This document shows positions 44,635 through 53,803 of a stretch of 62,000 nucleotides of DNA, piece by piece. This DNA comes from Mesostigma viride (taxonomy: Eukaryota > Streptophyta > Mesostigmatophyceae > Mesostigmatales > Mesostigmataceae), in NCBI GenBank assembly GCA_009746045.1, contig RPFO01000253.1, positions 3,818,332 to 3,880,331 of the forward strand. Reading direction: 5' to 3'. Positions within the stretch are counted from its first letter, which is position 1, and the number at the start of each line of letters is the position of its first letter. The notes under the pieces were generated by a model, which saw only the letters and a list, made by a program, of their open reading frames with translations, ran no database searches and had not been told where the DNA came from. Position numbers and translations under genes: made by a program.

Positions 44635-45648
44635 ATGTCTCAGGCCTTGGTGAGCTACCTGCAGCCCGTGCACGCCGTGCCAGAGGGCGAGTCAGACCCT
44701 TTTGCCGGCAAGATTCGCGTGACCCCGGATGGCAGGATTTCGGTCATCGACGTCATATCTGTTGTTTGTTTCATGAAAGAAGATGGCACATTGGTCGACA
44801 AGGTGAGCGCCAGGGCTTCCGAGTACCTCTCAAGGATGAATGTCGCGCATTCTGAAGTGACCACTATTTGTGGTCTCTGGAAATTCCCCGGGGCCAGGCA
44901 GCGAGAGACCCCGGTAACGGACCGTCAGGGCATGATCAAGATCATCCAGCTGCTGCCGGGCAAGAAGGCCGCGGCGTTCCGCCACTCGATGGCCGTCCTG
45001 TTGGAGCGGTACCTGGACGCGGACCGGTCGCTGGCCGACGAGATTTACGCGAGGGCCGACGCCCGCGACCTCGCCCGGCTCGAGACCGACAAGCGGATCA
45101 AGAGCTGCGAGAGCACGAAGAGCCACATGGCGGCCGTGAAGGACAGCGGCGTGACCCTGCCCAATAGGAACGTCTACGCCGTCATCAACGAGACGGAGAA
45201 CCACACCGTCACGGGGATGCACACCGGCGAGATAAGGAGACTGCACCAGATGAAGAAGAGCGACCTGACCAGGGACTACTTCACCGAGGAGCTCAACGCC
45301 GGCATCGACCTCATGAACATCCTGAACAAGAAGCAGATCGCCAGAGGCGCCGACCCCGTCCAGAGCATCACGGAGATCGGGAAAGAGTTATTCAACGTTT
45401 TCAATCGTTTGAAGATGCACGAGGAGGCGAGGATCCCCCAGGAGAGGTCCTTCGCGTTGGAGAACAAGAGGAAGAGGGAGGAGGTCAACGCCCACCACAA
45501 GCTGATGCCCCCCGCCCCCAAGTCCCAGTGTCTCCCCCCCCCAAATGATTATGGTACAAAGTTGTCCGGAAACGGACAACTTCCTTTATTGGTCACTGGC
45601 AGCAGGAGCCAACCGCCGCCAGGGTGTATGGTACAGGCTGGAATTTAG
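44635..45648 (+). CDS. KilA-N/BRO-like DNA-binding protein
   Basis: Predicted 337 aa from ATG 44,635 (MSQALVS); an ATG at 44,614 would add seven residues. N-terminal G-K-I-R-V-T-P-D-G-R-I-S-V-I-D-V-I and W-K-F-P-G-A-R-Q-R-E-T-P-V, then L-P-G-K-K-A-A-A-F-R-H-S and L-L-E-R-Y-L-D-A-D, features of viral BRO/KilA-N family proteins. The C-terminal 120 residues are helical. The end is doubtful: the frame runs through a C9 run (45,534-45,542) and then through a hairpin. With one more C it would stop at a TGA just before the hairpin. Role: viral or host gene regulation, inferred. Confidence 0.6.
   Translation: MSQALVSYLQPVHAVPEGESDPFAGKIRVTPDGRISVIDVISVVCFMKEDGTLVDKVSARASEYLSRMNVAHSEVTTICGLWKFPGARQRETPVTDRQGMIKIIQLLPGKKAAAFRHSMAVLLERYLDADRSLADEIYARADARDLARLETDKRIKSCESTKSHMAAVKDSGVTLPNRNVYAVINETENHTVTGMHTGEIRRLHQMKKSDLTRDYFTEELNAGIDLMNILNKKQIARGADPVQSITEIGKELFNVFNRLKMHEEARIPQERSFALENKRKREEVNAHHKLMPPAPKSQCLPPPNDYGTKLSGNGQLPLLVTGSRSQPPPGCMVQAGI
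45559..45582 (+). terminator. perfect hairpin with GAAA tetraloop
   Basis: AAGTTGTCCG (45,559-45,568), loop GAAA (45,569-45,572), CGGACAACTT (45,573-45,582). A 10-bp stem capped by a GNRA tetraloop followed by CCTTTATT resembles a giant-virus transcript end signal. It overlaps the 3' tail of the 44,635 frame as read, which suggests that gene truly ends just before it. Confidence 0.5.
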
Positions 45649-45779
45649 GGATACAATAGGGATACAAAATGTGCGAGTCCGTTTGAACGAACAAAGAATT
45701 TTATTAATCCAATAATCCACGTTTCATACAATCAAAACCAACTGTTCATTCGATCATCCAACAAAGCTAGCCTAGCTTT

Positions 45780-46837
45780 TCACTGCCTGGCCAACTGGGG
45801 GCCGATCACGCTGAAAATGAGCTGGGCCTGGCCCGGGCCGAACCCGATCTTGGTGGAGATCTTCTTCAGGATCCGCATCAGGGCGTCCGTGTCGACCGAC
45901 CCGTTCGCCTTCTTGGCGACCTTGTACTCGCATCCGTGCTCCTCGCGGTTGGGGTGCTCGCAGCCAACACACTGGTCCTCGAATACCCAGCTGTTGGGGC
46001 ACGGGGCGCGCTCGCACTGCCGCTTGTGCGCCTCCAGGTTCTTGAGGAGGAAGTGGTGGCCGCAGTCGTAGGGGCACGGGTACGGGAGCAGCTGCAGAGT
46101 CGCGGCCATCTGCTGGTCCTCCCCCGCGCAAAAGACGTGATCGTCGTCGTCCTGGTGGCAAAAGACGCAGGTGTACTTCTGGTCGGAAGACCTGTCGATG
46201 ATGGCCCTGGCCGCGATGGTGCACACGAACGAATTGATGCCGCACCGGTGCTTCATGATCTTGGTGTTGTCACCGCTGCCGCGCGTCTCCACGATAGCCA
46301 CAGGCACCATGGAGCACACTCGGGTGTCTTGGTGCACGACGCAGATAGGGGAGGCCTCCTCGGGAGCGGGGACCTCGAAAGGAAGCAGCTTGACAGGCTC
46401 CTTCCTCTTGCGAGACTTCGAGGAAGCGCCCTCGTCGATCTTCTTGCCCTTGGACTTCTTCTCGTCCTCGGGGTGGTAAGAGGCGTCCTGATCGTCGTCG
46501 GAGACGATGAACATATTTTCAACCGTACGCTCGGACTCTGTCCTGCTTTTCTTGACTGGAAACGAAACAAGACAAAAAAGAGGACAGAGAGTGCAAGCGC
46601 GCGAAGAAACGAAAAAAGAGACGCAAGAACGAAACGATTTGTCAGAGCGCGCAACGAAAAAGAAAAGGAAACGAGGGAAAAAACGAAACGAAAAAGCGAA
46701 ACGAAAACGAAAAAAAGCCGGGCGAAAAGGAAAAAGAACAGCGCGAAAAACTCACCCCTGGTAGCGCGCGGCTCGTTGGGATCGATATTCCCCACATTTC
46801 GGACGTAAGTCGACAAAGAAACCTGCTCGGTAGCCAT
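45780..46837 (-). CDS. TRAF-type zinc-finger protein, two exons
   Basis: Exon 1 is 46,837-46,756 (ATG 46,837), exon 2 is 46,555-45,780; joined they encode 285 aa. Joining G (exon 1) to TC (exon 2) makes a Val codon and keeps the frame, so the protein starts MATEQVSLSTYV rather than at the internal ATG 46,514. After an acidic/basic N-terminus, there are C/H-rich segments: C-V-F-C-H-Q, then C-P-Y-D-C-G-H-H-F-L-L-K-N-L-E-A-H-K-R-Q-C-E-R-A-P-C, a TRAF-type zinc finger, and C-V-G-C-E-H. Such domains are found in ubiquitin-pathway and signalling proteins. The C-terminus is helical. Divergent from the spliced gene at 47,191 across a region with a heat-shock element. It may be host-derived. Confidence 0.65.
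46556..46755 (-). other. intron of the TRAF-type gene
   Basis: 200 bases, starting GTGAGT (minus strand, 46,755) and ending TTTCCAG (46,556). On the plus strand it is extremely purine-rich (A/G), so the transcript is pyrimidine-rich through its whole 3' part. Unspliced translation is a Phe/Leu/Arg-rich run, unlike coding sequence. Confidence 0.8.
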
Positions 46838-47190
46838 GGCGGACGAGTGGGAAAATGGAGCGATGTGTGGGTGGGTGCGCGCGCTGAGATGGGGACTTGA
46901 GTGGTCCTGTGGTCCTTTTTTCCAGATTTCTCAGTCCCAACAGTACCGCGTTCCCATTGGTCAGTTCTGTCAGTACCTTATCCTGGGGTACCCCACCCCC
47001 AAAATTGGGGGTACCCCCAGTACCAAAGCATCTTCTAGAAGATTCCAAAGTCCAAACCGGATTGGCTCCCGCCTTTTTGGTGCTCAGAGCCCCTTGTGCA
47101 AAAAGTGAAGAAATTTTGGGCAAATCTCAAGGACTCAGGGGCGCACCACAAACCACCATAGCCAAGTCCACCATAGCAACCACCTACACC
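46838..47190. promoter_or_regulatory. divergent promoter region with CCAAT and three-unit heat-shock element
   Basis: This spacer separates two divergent spliced genes. TTCTAGAAGATTC at 47,033-47,045 is a TTC-nn-GAA-nn-TTC run, a canonical three-unit heat-shock element. ATTGG (inverted CCAAT) stands at 46,956-46,960 in CATTGGTCAG, the reverse complement of which also matches the CCAATCAG-like word of the 59-bp repeats at 18,622. A C5/G5 inverted repeat lies at about 46,995-47,010. It looks like a host-type stress promoter. Confidence 0.5.
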
Positions 47191-48247
47191 ATGGAGGGCG
47201 CGGATTTCGATACGAGGAAGAGGAAGCGAGAAAACGACCTCGAGATGGAACGCGCGCTCGCCTTTTCCGCGCTGAGACTCGCGCTGTCGATAAAACGCGA
47301 CGAATTGCGTTTGGCGAAGACGACGATCGACACGGCCATGGACGCCATCGAGTGAGTGGACGTTTTCGAATTTTTCAACGTCCCAAATCGTTTCAATTCG
47401 TCCTCGAGTCGTTTCTAATTCGTTTTTTTTTTATTCTAATTAATTTTCAACGTCCAAATCGTTTCGAATCGTTTTTTTTCGCGTGTCATCGCCCCTTTTT
47501 TCAACGAGCAGGTGTCACCCCGCCTTGCTCGTGAAGGACTATTCCGTCTCGATGGATTTGTGGTCCTTCTACAAGGCGCTCGAGGAGAACGGAGTCGACA
47601 AGGGGAACCAGGACTTCGCGTTGATCTCCGCGCACGCTCGCAGGGTCGCCGGGGATTACCACTCCCCGTGCGAGAAGCACGAGTACTGGATCCAGTACCA
47701 GCGCGACAGGCTCGTCGGCTCCATCCACTCCTCGGGGTGGAGGATTTCCCCCGCGGTCGCCATCGTCTGCGGGGAGACGACGCAGGAGGTCGCGAAGAAG
47801 ATCATGAGCAACTGCTACGATCGTCCGGAGCACATCGCGGGCGTGGGGTGCGTCGACTACCCCGACTCCCTGCGCCCGGTGTCGTACCCCGTCTCCTGCG
47901 AGTGGACCTTCGATGGCGTCGGCGAAGTCATCCTCCACGGCGCCATGGAGACGATCTACGGGGAGGAGAGGGGGTGGCGAGTGTGGGACGACTCCTCCGG
48001 CCCCAGTTTCGCCTACGGGCCGCGAGTGAGGGACGATTTTCCCTCCGATAAGGAGAAGGCCTCGAGGGCGGCGGAGGAGGAGATCTTCGCGGCCAGGGTC
48101 GACTCGGTCGCCGACGAGCGCCCGTGGACCTGGTGCAACTGTTTCTGGGGGGGCGAGGCGTGGTTCGACGACCCCGAACAGGTCCCCGGCCTGTGCACCT
48201 GCGGTGCCGCCCCTCACCCTTGCATCCCCATGGAGATCGCGGTGTAG
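47191..48247 (+). CDS. spliced gene of unknown function
   Basis: Exons 47,191-47,351 and 47,512-48,247; the join (GA + G) restores a Glu codon and keeps frame, giving 298 aa. The second exon's frame has no useful ATG of its own (its first M is a GTG), which supports splicing; unspliced, the first exon would end at a TGA at 47,355 after 54 residues. N-terminal 50 residues are charged and helical with a bipartite-like R-K-R-K-R-E. The main part has C-H-P, a C-x7-Y-W segment, many Trp, and C-N-C-F-W-G ... C-T-C-G-A-A near the C-terminus, suggesting a metal-binding or disulphide-rich fold. Family unknown. Paired with the TRAF-type gene. Confidence 0.6.
47352..47511 (+). other. intron of the 47,191 gene
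   Basis: 160 bases from GTGAGT to CGAGCAG with a TTCTAATTAATTTT branch-like stretch and long T-runs. It is much more AT-rich than the flanking exons. Confidence 0.8.
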
Positions 48248-48324
48248 TGCAGTGCAGCCACGGTCTACCTTTTATATAAATTTCGTATATTCTAATCCAA
48301 TGTTTATGTTGTTATACACACGCA

Positions 48325-48875
48325 ATGAGAACCCCACAGTGCAAAGTGTTCACGAAACGCGGCCCGCGGTGTTCTAACAGAGCGAAAAGGGGTGGGACGT
48401 GCGGCATCCACCGAAAGACGAAACACAGAGTCAGGGCGGGGGACGTGGACATGGGAGACGCGACAGAGCCCCCGGGCGACTTCCCCCGGGGTGGCACGAC
48501 GGGATTTGGATGCAGGAGAGACGCGTGGCGCAGGGGCGGATGGCAGAAGACATGAGGGCGCTGGCGGACAAAGGCGGGGATCGCTCCATGGACGCCACGG
48601 ATATGGTGGAAAGGACCCAGCAAATGAAGGACCGTCAACCCGAATTGTACGAAGAGATGAGGAGCACCATGCGCGATTTTTCCGGGCAGATAGCTCGGTT
48701 ACAGGAGGAAAGGGACGAATTGCGAGCACAATACCCCGAATCCAGGGAGAAGATAGACGCGTGGTTCGAGTTCAATCGACACAACGCGGAACTGGATCGT
48801 CATAACAGGATCATGCGTATCCGATCGCAGGTTCGCACCGACAACTCGCAACCTTCGAAAAGAACGAGGAGGTAG
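48325..48875 (+). CDS. small Cys/His-motif protein with helical C-terminus, split by one frameshift
   Basis: The frame from ATG 48,325 opens with C-x5-K-R-G-x-R-C-x8-C-x2-H, a compact zinc-binding motif similar to the one in the 10,862 gene. It then shifts; the other frame continues with M-A-E-D-M-R-A-L and a long charged helix (E-E-R-D-E-L-R-A-Q-Y) to TAG at 48,873-48,875 with a basic end. One missing base in a C5 run (48,469-48,473 or 48,483-48,487) would unite them as about 183 aa. Function unknown; a nucleic-acid-binding viral protein is plausible. Confidence 0.5.
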
Positions 48876-49087
48876 AACTAAAACGCGCCTCGTGGACCGG
48901 GAAAGCGCGTGACACGTGGCAGGAGACGCTGCGCCCCCCCACCGCTCCGCGGCCCGGCCCTGCGCCCCCGGCCCTGCGCCCCCGGGCGACTTCCCCCCGG
49001 GCATAGCTAGGACCGCGGACCGTAATCGATCGGATCGGATCGGATCGGATCGGTTGGCGCGGCGCGCGGCGTATTGGGTCGGGTCTA
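48876..49087. other. intergenic region with short repeats
   Basis: Contains a copy of the CCCCCGGGCGACTTCCCCC word also present in the 48,325 coding region, a CCACCGCTCCGCGGCCCGGC block repeated at 49,370, and GGATC x5 at 49,030-49,050. No gene supported. Confidence 0.5.
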
Positions 49088-49303
49088 CTAACGCTTCTTC
49101 ACGACCTTGGAATCAAACAATCTGTCGACATCTCTCCTGTACTTGTCCGATAGTTTTGTAAGCGCTCTCGTGTAGGCCACGTTGTTGGTGTACCGTTTCA
49201 CGGCCTCCGTCTCCCTGTATATGCCCCGGATCAGGCGGTTGAATGACGAGGAGAGGTTGCGTATCTCTCGCTCGCGGCCTGCGGAGGTGGATTTGGTGGG
49301 CAT
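49088..49303 (-). CDS. small basic protein of unknown function
   Basis: Predicted 71 aa from ATG 49,303 (MPTKSTSAG). Rich in Arg/Lys and helical (F-N-R-L-I-R-G-I-Y-R), no Cys. It sits after an AT-rich leader and is the last gene in the window with the viral style. The open frame continues upstream only because the adjacent minisatellite has no stop in that frame; those Gly/Leu/Trp repeats are not part of the protein. Confidence 0.5.
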   Translation of the reverse strand: MPTKSTSAGREREIRNLSSSFNRLIRGIYRETEAVKRYTNNVAYTRALTKLSDKYRRDVDRLFDSKVVKKR

Positions 49304-49369
49304 TGTGTTTCTGATAAGATCACGGGAGATTATTTTCTCGGCGCGGCGCTTGGAGTATCCACCAACCCC

Positions 49370-49740
49370 CACCGCTCCGCGGCCCGGCCCTGCGGCCCCG
49401 GCCCTGCGCCCCCGGCCCTGCGGCCCCGGCCCTGCGCCCCCGGCCCGGCGGCCCCCGATAGCCCCGATAGCCCAATAGCCCCAATAGCCCCAATAGCCCC
49501 AATAGCCCCGATAGCCCAATAGCCCCAATAACCCCAATAACCCCAATAACCCCAATAACCCCAATAGCCCCGATAGCCCCGATAGCCCCAATAGCCCCAA
49601 TAACCCCAATAACCCCAATAACCCCAATAGCCCCAATAGCCCCAATAACCCCAATAACCCCAATAGCCCCAATAGCCCCAATCACCCCAATAGCCCAATA
49701 ACCCCAATAGCCCCAATAGCCCCAATAGCCCCGCCCGCCA
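49370..49740. repeat. GC-rich block and (CCCCAATAN)n minisatellite
   Basis: 49,370-49,460 repeats CGGCCCTGCGCCCC. 49,461-49,740 is a 9-bp minisatellite, CCCCAATAG/CCCCAATAA, about thirty units. All three frames stay open, yielding Gly/Leu/Tyr/Trp-rich artefact ORFs. Confidence 0.85.
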
Positions 49741-50344
49741 CCCGCCAACCGCCACCCCCCAGAAAAAACACGCTTATAAGGGGAAAAAAACGATAGATTA
49801 CCATCGCCTGCGGGCGGAGGGATCGCGTGGAGTGGCTACCCTTGACTGGGAAGATGACAGAAACGCGGACCCGAGGCTCGCAGCTCACGGGGCGGACAGG
49901 CGTGGAGTCGCTACCCTTCACTGGGAAGATGACCGAGAAACGCGGGTTCGAACCACCACACCTTTTGCTTTTTTGTTTCTTTCCTCCCACCGAGTATAAG
50001 GGCCCTTTTGCCCCCACGCCCCCCACGGCCCCCACGACCCACACGGCCCCCCACGGCACCCACGCGGGCCGACAGAGGGCCGACAACACACGCGGCCCAC
50101 GGGAGGGAATGGGGGCACACGCGCCCAGAGGGCCGAATGGGGGCACACGCGCCCCGAGGAGGGGAATGGGGGCACACGCGCCCCGAGGAGGGGAATGGGG
50201 TCACCCTCGTGAAACGTAGCATATATCCATTGCCTATTCAATTTAAATAGCAAAACAAGCAGTAAATAGGGGGTTACCTTGCGAAGCCGTAGGAGTGCCC
50301 CCAAAAGTGCCACAGCCGGCCAAGAACCCCCTATTGACGTGGAG
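49741..50344. repeat. duplicated 76-bp unit and 30-bp repeats
   Basis: A unit beginning GCGTGGAGTGGCTACCCTT occurs twice (about 49,826 and 49,900). At 50,107-50,205 a 30-bp unit containing GGGGGCACACGCGCCCC occurs three times, each with a GGGC-ACAC-GCGCCC partial palindrome. The CCACGGCCCCCACGACC-type run at about 50,010-50,065 is also repetitive. No gene. Confidence 0.6.
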
Positions 50345-51386
50345 CCAACATTATCGCAAGCCAACCCCCTTTCAGGGTCCCCAAACCACCTGGCAGGGTG
50401 CCAAAATACTAATATTCACCCCCTGAAAAGGCTTTCTCACTACCTGAGGGAGACCCAGCCAAAACCCCGGCTCAGACCCTGAGAAACCCCCCCCCGCCCT
50501 GGTTATTAGCCAGGGGGTGGGGATATTTTCTCCCCCCTCCCTGGTCCCCCATACCCGGCAGACTGCCACGTGTCACCCCCTGATTGGCTGGCTACTAGGC
50601 CTGATATAACCAGGGTGGAAATAGGCTCCGCCAGGGTGCTCCAAAAGCAAAAAAGCCCCATCACCTGGTTGGTGACGGGGCCCTGTCAGACATTGACACC
50701 CGGCTGGTTTTCCCTTCAAATTTTGACAGGGTCCCTGGCCAGGAAAAAAAATATCTAAAGCTACTATAGATATATTCTAGTATATCCAAGATACTCCCGA
50801 GTACCAGGGAGTAGACTCGAATATTCCCCCTGGTCCCAAGGCGGCCGGGTCCACCCCAGAGATGCGCATCTCTGGGGTGGACCCGGCCGCCTTGGGACCA
50901 GGGGGAATATTCGAGTCTACTCCCTGGTACTCGGGAGTATCTTGGATATACTAGAATATATCTATAGTAGCTTTAGATATTTTTTTTCCTGGCCAGGGAC
51001 CCTGTCAAAATTTGAAGGGAAAACCAGCCGGGTGTCAATGTCTGACAGGGCCCCGTCACCAACCAGGTGATGGGGCTTTTTTGCTTTTGGAGCACCCTGG
51101 CGGAGCCTATTTCCACCCTGGTTATATCAGGCCTAGTAGCCAGCCAATCAGGGGGTGACACGTGGCAGTCTGCCGGGTATGGGGGACCAGGGAGGGGGGA
51201 GAAAATATCCCCACCCCCTGGCTAATAACCAGGGCGGGGGGGGGTTTCTCAGGGTCTGAGCCGGGGTTTTGGCTGGGTCTCCCTCAGGTAGTGAGAAAGC
51301 CTTTTCAGGGGGTGAATATTAGTATTTTGGCACCCTGCCAGGTGGTTTTGGGACCCTGAAAGGGGGTTGGCTTGCGATAATGTTGG
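50345..51386. repeat. near-perfect 1,042-bp palindrome (521-bp arms, no spacer)
   Basis: Reading outward from the centre between 50,865 and 50,866, the two halves are reverse complements out to 50,345 and 51,386, with only rare mismatches (for example CCCCAAACC against GGTTTTGGG). The centre is GATGCGCATC with CCACCCCAGA on one side. The same 62-aa frame appears on opposite strands (50,570 and 50,973), simply reflecting the symmetry. Possible explanations: a foldback/MITE-type element, a copied hairpin end, or an assembly fold-back. Confidence 0.85.
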
Positions 51387-52638
51387 GTTGGTGATGGTCT
51401 TCTTGGGTTGCGACAAATAATAAAACATTTGGCTTGCAGAAACATCCTCATCCGCCCCAAGGCCAAACTCGGCTCTCACCGCTTCACCAAGCGGTCCCCT
51501 CACCGCTGTCTTACGTGCATGCTTGATCATGCGTCGTCGCTGCTTCAGGATACGCCCCTCCATCCTGCCCACATTGGCTTCCCACCGTGCCAGCGAGCGT
51601 CGGTAACGCTCCTGCGCCTCCTGCCTGCCAGGCGCCTCCATCTCAGCCATGCGCTGCAGCTTCATCGCCTGCGCCTTTTTCCATACCCTGAGCTCGCGGA
51701 CCATCGATCCGGTCCCGGCGCACCTGGGTGATCGACATTTTGAGCTTGATGCGCTCCGCCAGCGCAACCTGCCTCTCCCGCTCCGCCTGCTCGCGCTCCT
51801 TCTTGGCCTCTGCCGCGGCCCTCCGCGCCTGCCGACGGAGCTTGTCGGCTGTGAATGTCTCCATGCGCTTCTGCGCTTCACGCTCCCGCGCCACCATTGC
51901 CGGGGTCATGAGGATCTCGTCCTCAGCAGATGCCCCCGACGGACCTGTCAAAGAGAACTCCGACTCCTGATGCACACCTAGGTGTACCTTCGGCTCACGA
52001 GACCGACGCAGACTTTTAAAACATGCAAGGTCCCCCCGACGCATCACCTCAAACTGCTCCTCGCCAGAAGCCACATCGCTGCGAAACAACGCCCGGCGCA
52101 CGTTCTCAGCATCCGCCCTCTGCTGGGCGCGAGCACGAGCGTGCGTGTCCGCGCGCCGAAACTCCCGCTCCTCGCGCTCAGCCATCGCCCTGGCGAAGCC
52201 TTCATCTGCGGCCACCTGCCGCGAACGGGCGTCGTCCTGCTCCTCGGCTGAGGAACCCGGCTGCAGCCCATACAGCTCCATGGACTCCTCCTCTGCAGGA
52301 GGTGCAGAAGGTCCCGCCCCCGCCGCTGCAGCTGTCGGGGCGTAGGGAGGACCCCTCGGCCTGTTCACCACAGGCGTGGATCCCCTCCCCTGCGGATACA
52401 GGGGCACTCGCAGCACAACGCTGCTATAAGAACCATCGGACCAGTGGCCCGATGAGGACGTCCCGGACGTCGACGGGTCAGCCTCCATAGACTGATTGAA
52501 GCTCCTAGCCGCCCGCTCAATCTCAGCCTGGGCGGCGAGCTCCGAGTCCGACGTCCCTGACGACGAGGACGTCGGAGTGCTGGACCGGCTCCTGGGGTAC
52601 ATTGGAGCCTTACCCTTGTTAGCATTTGGGTTAGACAT
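51249..52638 (-). CDS. unknown protein with coiled-coil region, split by one frameshift and running into the palindrome
   Basis: The frame from ATG 52,638 encodes 331 aa: a Ser/Thr/Pro-rich N-terminus, then long Ala/Glu/Arg-rich helices (Q-A-E-R-E-R-Q-V-A-L-A-E-R). Near 51,706 another frame continues naturally (W-K-K-A-Q-A-M-K-L-Q-R, then R-R-M-I-K-H-A-R-K-T-A) to about 51,390, where it enters the palindrome; the last 45 codons are palindrome sequence. So the intact protein was probably longer and was cut by the palindromic insertion. I cannot say whether it is host, transposon or viral; the codon style is unlike the viral genes. Confidence 0.4.
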
Positions 52639-53803
52639 TTTTTTTGAAAAAGATGGGGTGTAGAAAAATGAAGGTTTTCGCGAAATGCACGCTTTGAACG
52701 CTCGTCGTCTCTCACGTGTGTCTTTTTTTACGGAGTTTTTTAATGCAAGTTATGGACACACTGAGCTTGGAATGCTTGGGCACTGCCAAATGGCGTGTGT
52801 GTGTGAACGACGAGACACCTTGGCATTAGGATAGAATGGCACATATAGGCTGCTGGTCAGCCGTCAATTGCGGCTGACCAGACTTATTGTAAGTTAAGCC
52901 TAACTTACTGATCCTGGACGGACTAGCCTATCAGTTACAACCTGATCTAGTCAGTCCTAACATGACAACTACAGTCCCGGTACTGAGGTACCGGCTCATC
53001 ACATACTGAGTCTAGCCACGTGTCCATGCCACGACTGCACTAGTCCAGCACCGTCCCAGTACCCAATTGGGCGCCGGCGGTGCTGGCACGTGTCCACTTA
53101 GGCTACAGGCGGGAGACTTAGACTAACTGTGGTGTGTTGCTTTTAAGCATGTCCGCCCAGGTCGTGATGGGAGGAGCATCGCCGGCCAGGCCAGCAGGGG
53201 CCGGGCTTGGCGGCAATTAATGTCCTTCACTGCCTGGTCGGTGAGGCCTGCGGTGTTCTGCAGGACCGGCTCGTGTAACGTGCCAAACCCATCGGCCAGG
53301 CACGTTGGGAAAGATCGTTTCTATCTACGGGACTATCGTCCCGGTTTGTTGCCTACCTGAGTAGGAAGGGGGATCACTATTCTATGGGCTAGTACTTGCT
53401 GTCATCACAGCGTAGGCCGAGAGGCATTATATTAATTACCTTCTTGTATTCTTGCAATTGCAGTTGTACAAGGTTATGTGTCGAACACGATTGTATTAAA
53501 AGGAATAGATTCGTAGCTCAGATTAATTAACTGAGGTGGGTGAGTCGGCGGATCAGCGGACGACTGCATGTCTTGTCCATCGTCCTCGCACGCCTTTATG
53601 CCAAGCAGTGCATGCCACTAGGTCGGCACTGCTGTTCCAACCCTTGTGGCGGCAGAACATTCCATGCAAATATTCCACGCCTAATTTACGTTACTGTAGT
53701 GGGCCGAACTACGGGTCGAACATAGGGCTGATCGACTTCTAACCATGTCCGTGGTACCTACTAATAACCATCGTTACGTTATGCCATCGGACACACATCC
53801 ATC
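52639..53803. other. non-coding region with a cluster of small hairpins
   Basis: Hairpins stand in a row: CTGGTCAGCCG/CGGCTGACCAG (52,853-52,863 with 52,871-52,881), GTAAGTTA/TAACTTAC (about 52,888-52,907) and CCGGTAC/GTACCGG (about 52,977-52,994). They lie upstream of the 52,638 gene on its strand. Further on (53,000-53,800) no gene is supported; a TTAATTAA is at about 53,522-53,530. Confidence 0.4.

Noticed and set aside
49930-49965. GGGTTCGAACC resembling a tRNA T-arm (B box) followed by T-runs
   Set aside because: No pairing acceptor, D-arm or anticodon stem can be built upstream, and the sequence belongs to a duplicated 76-bp unit.
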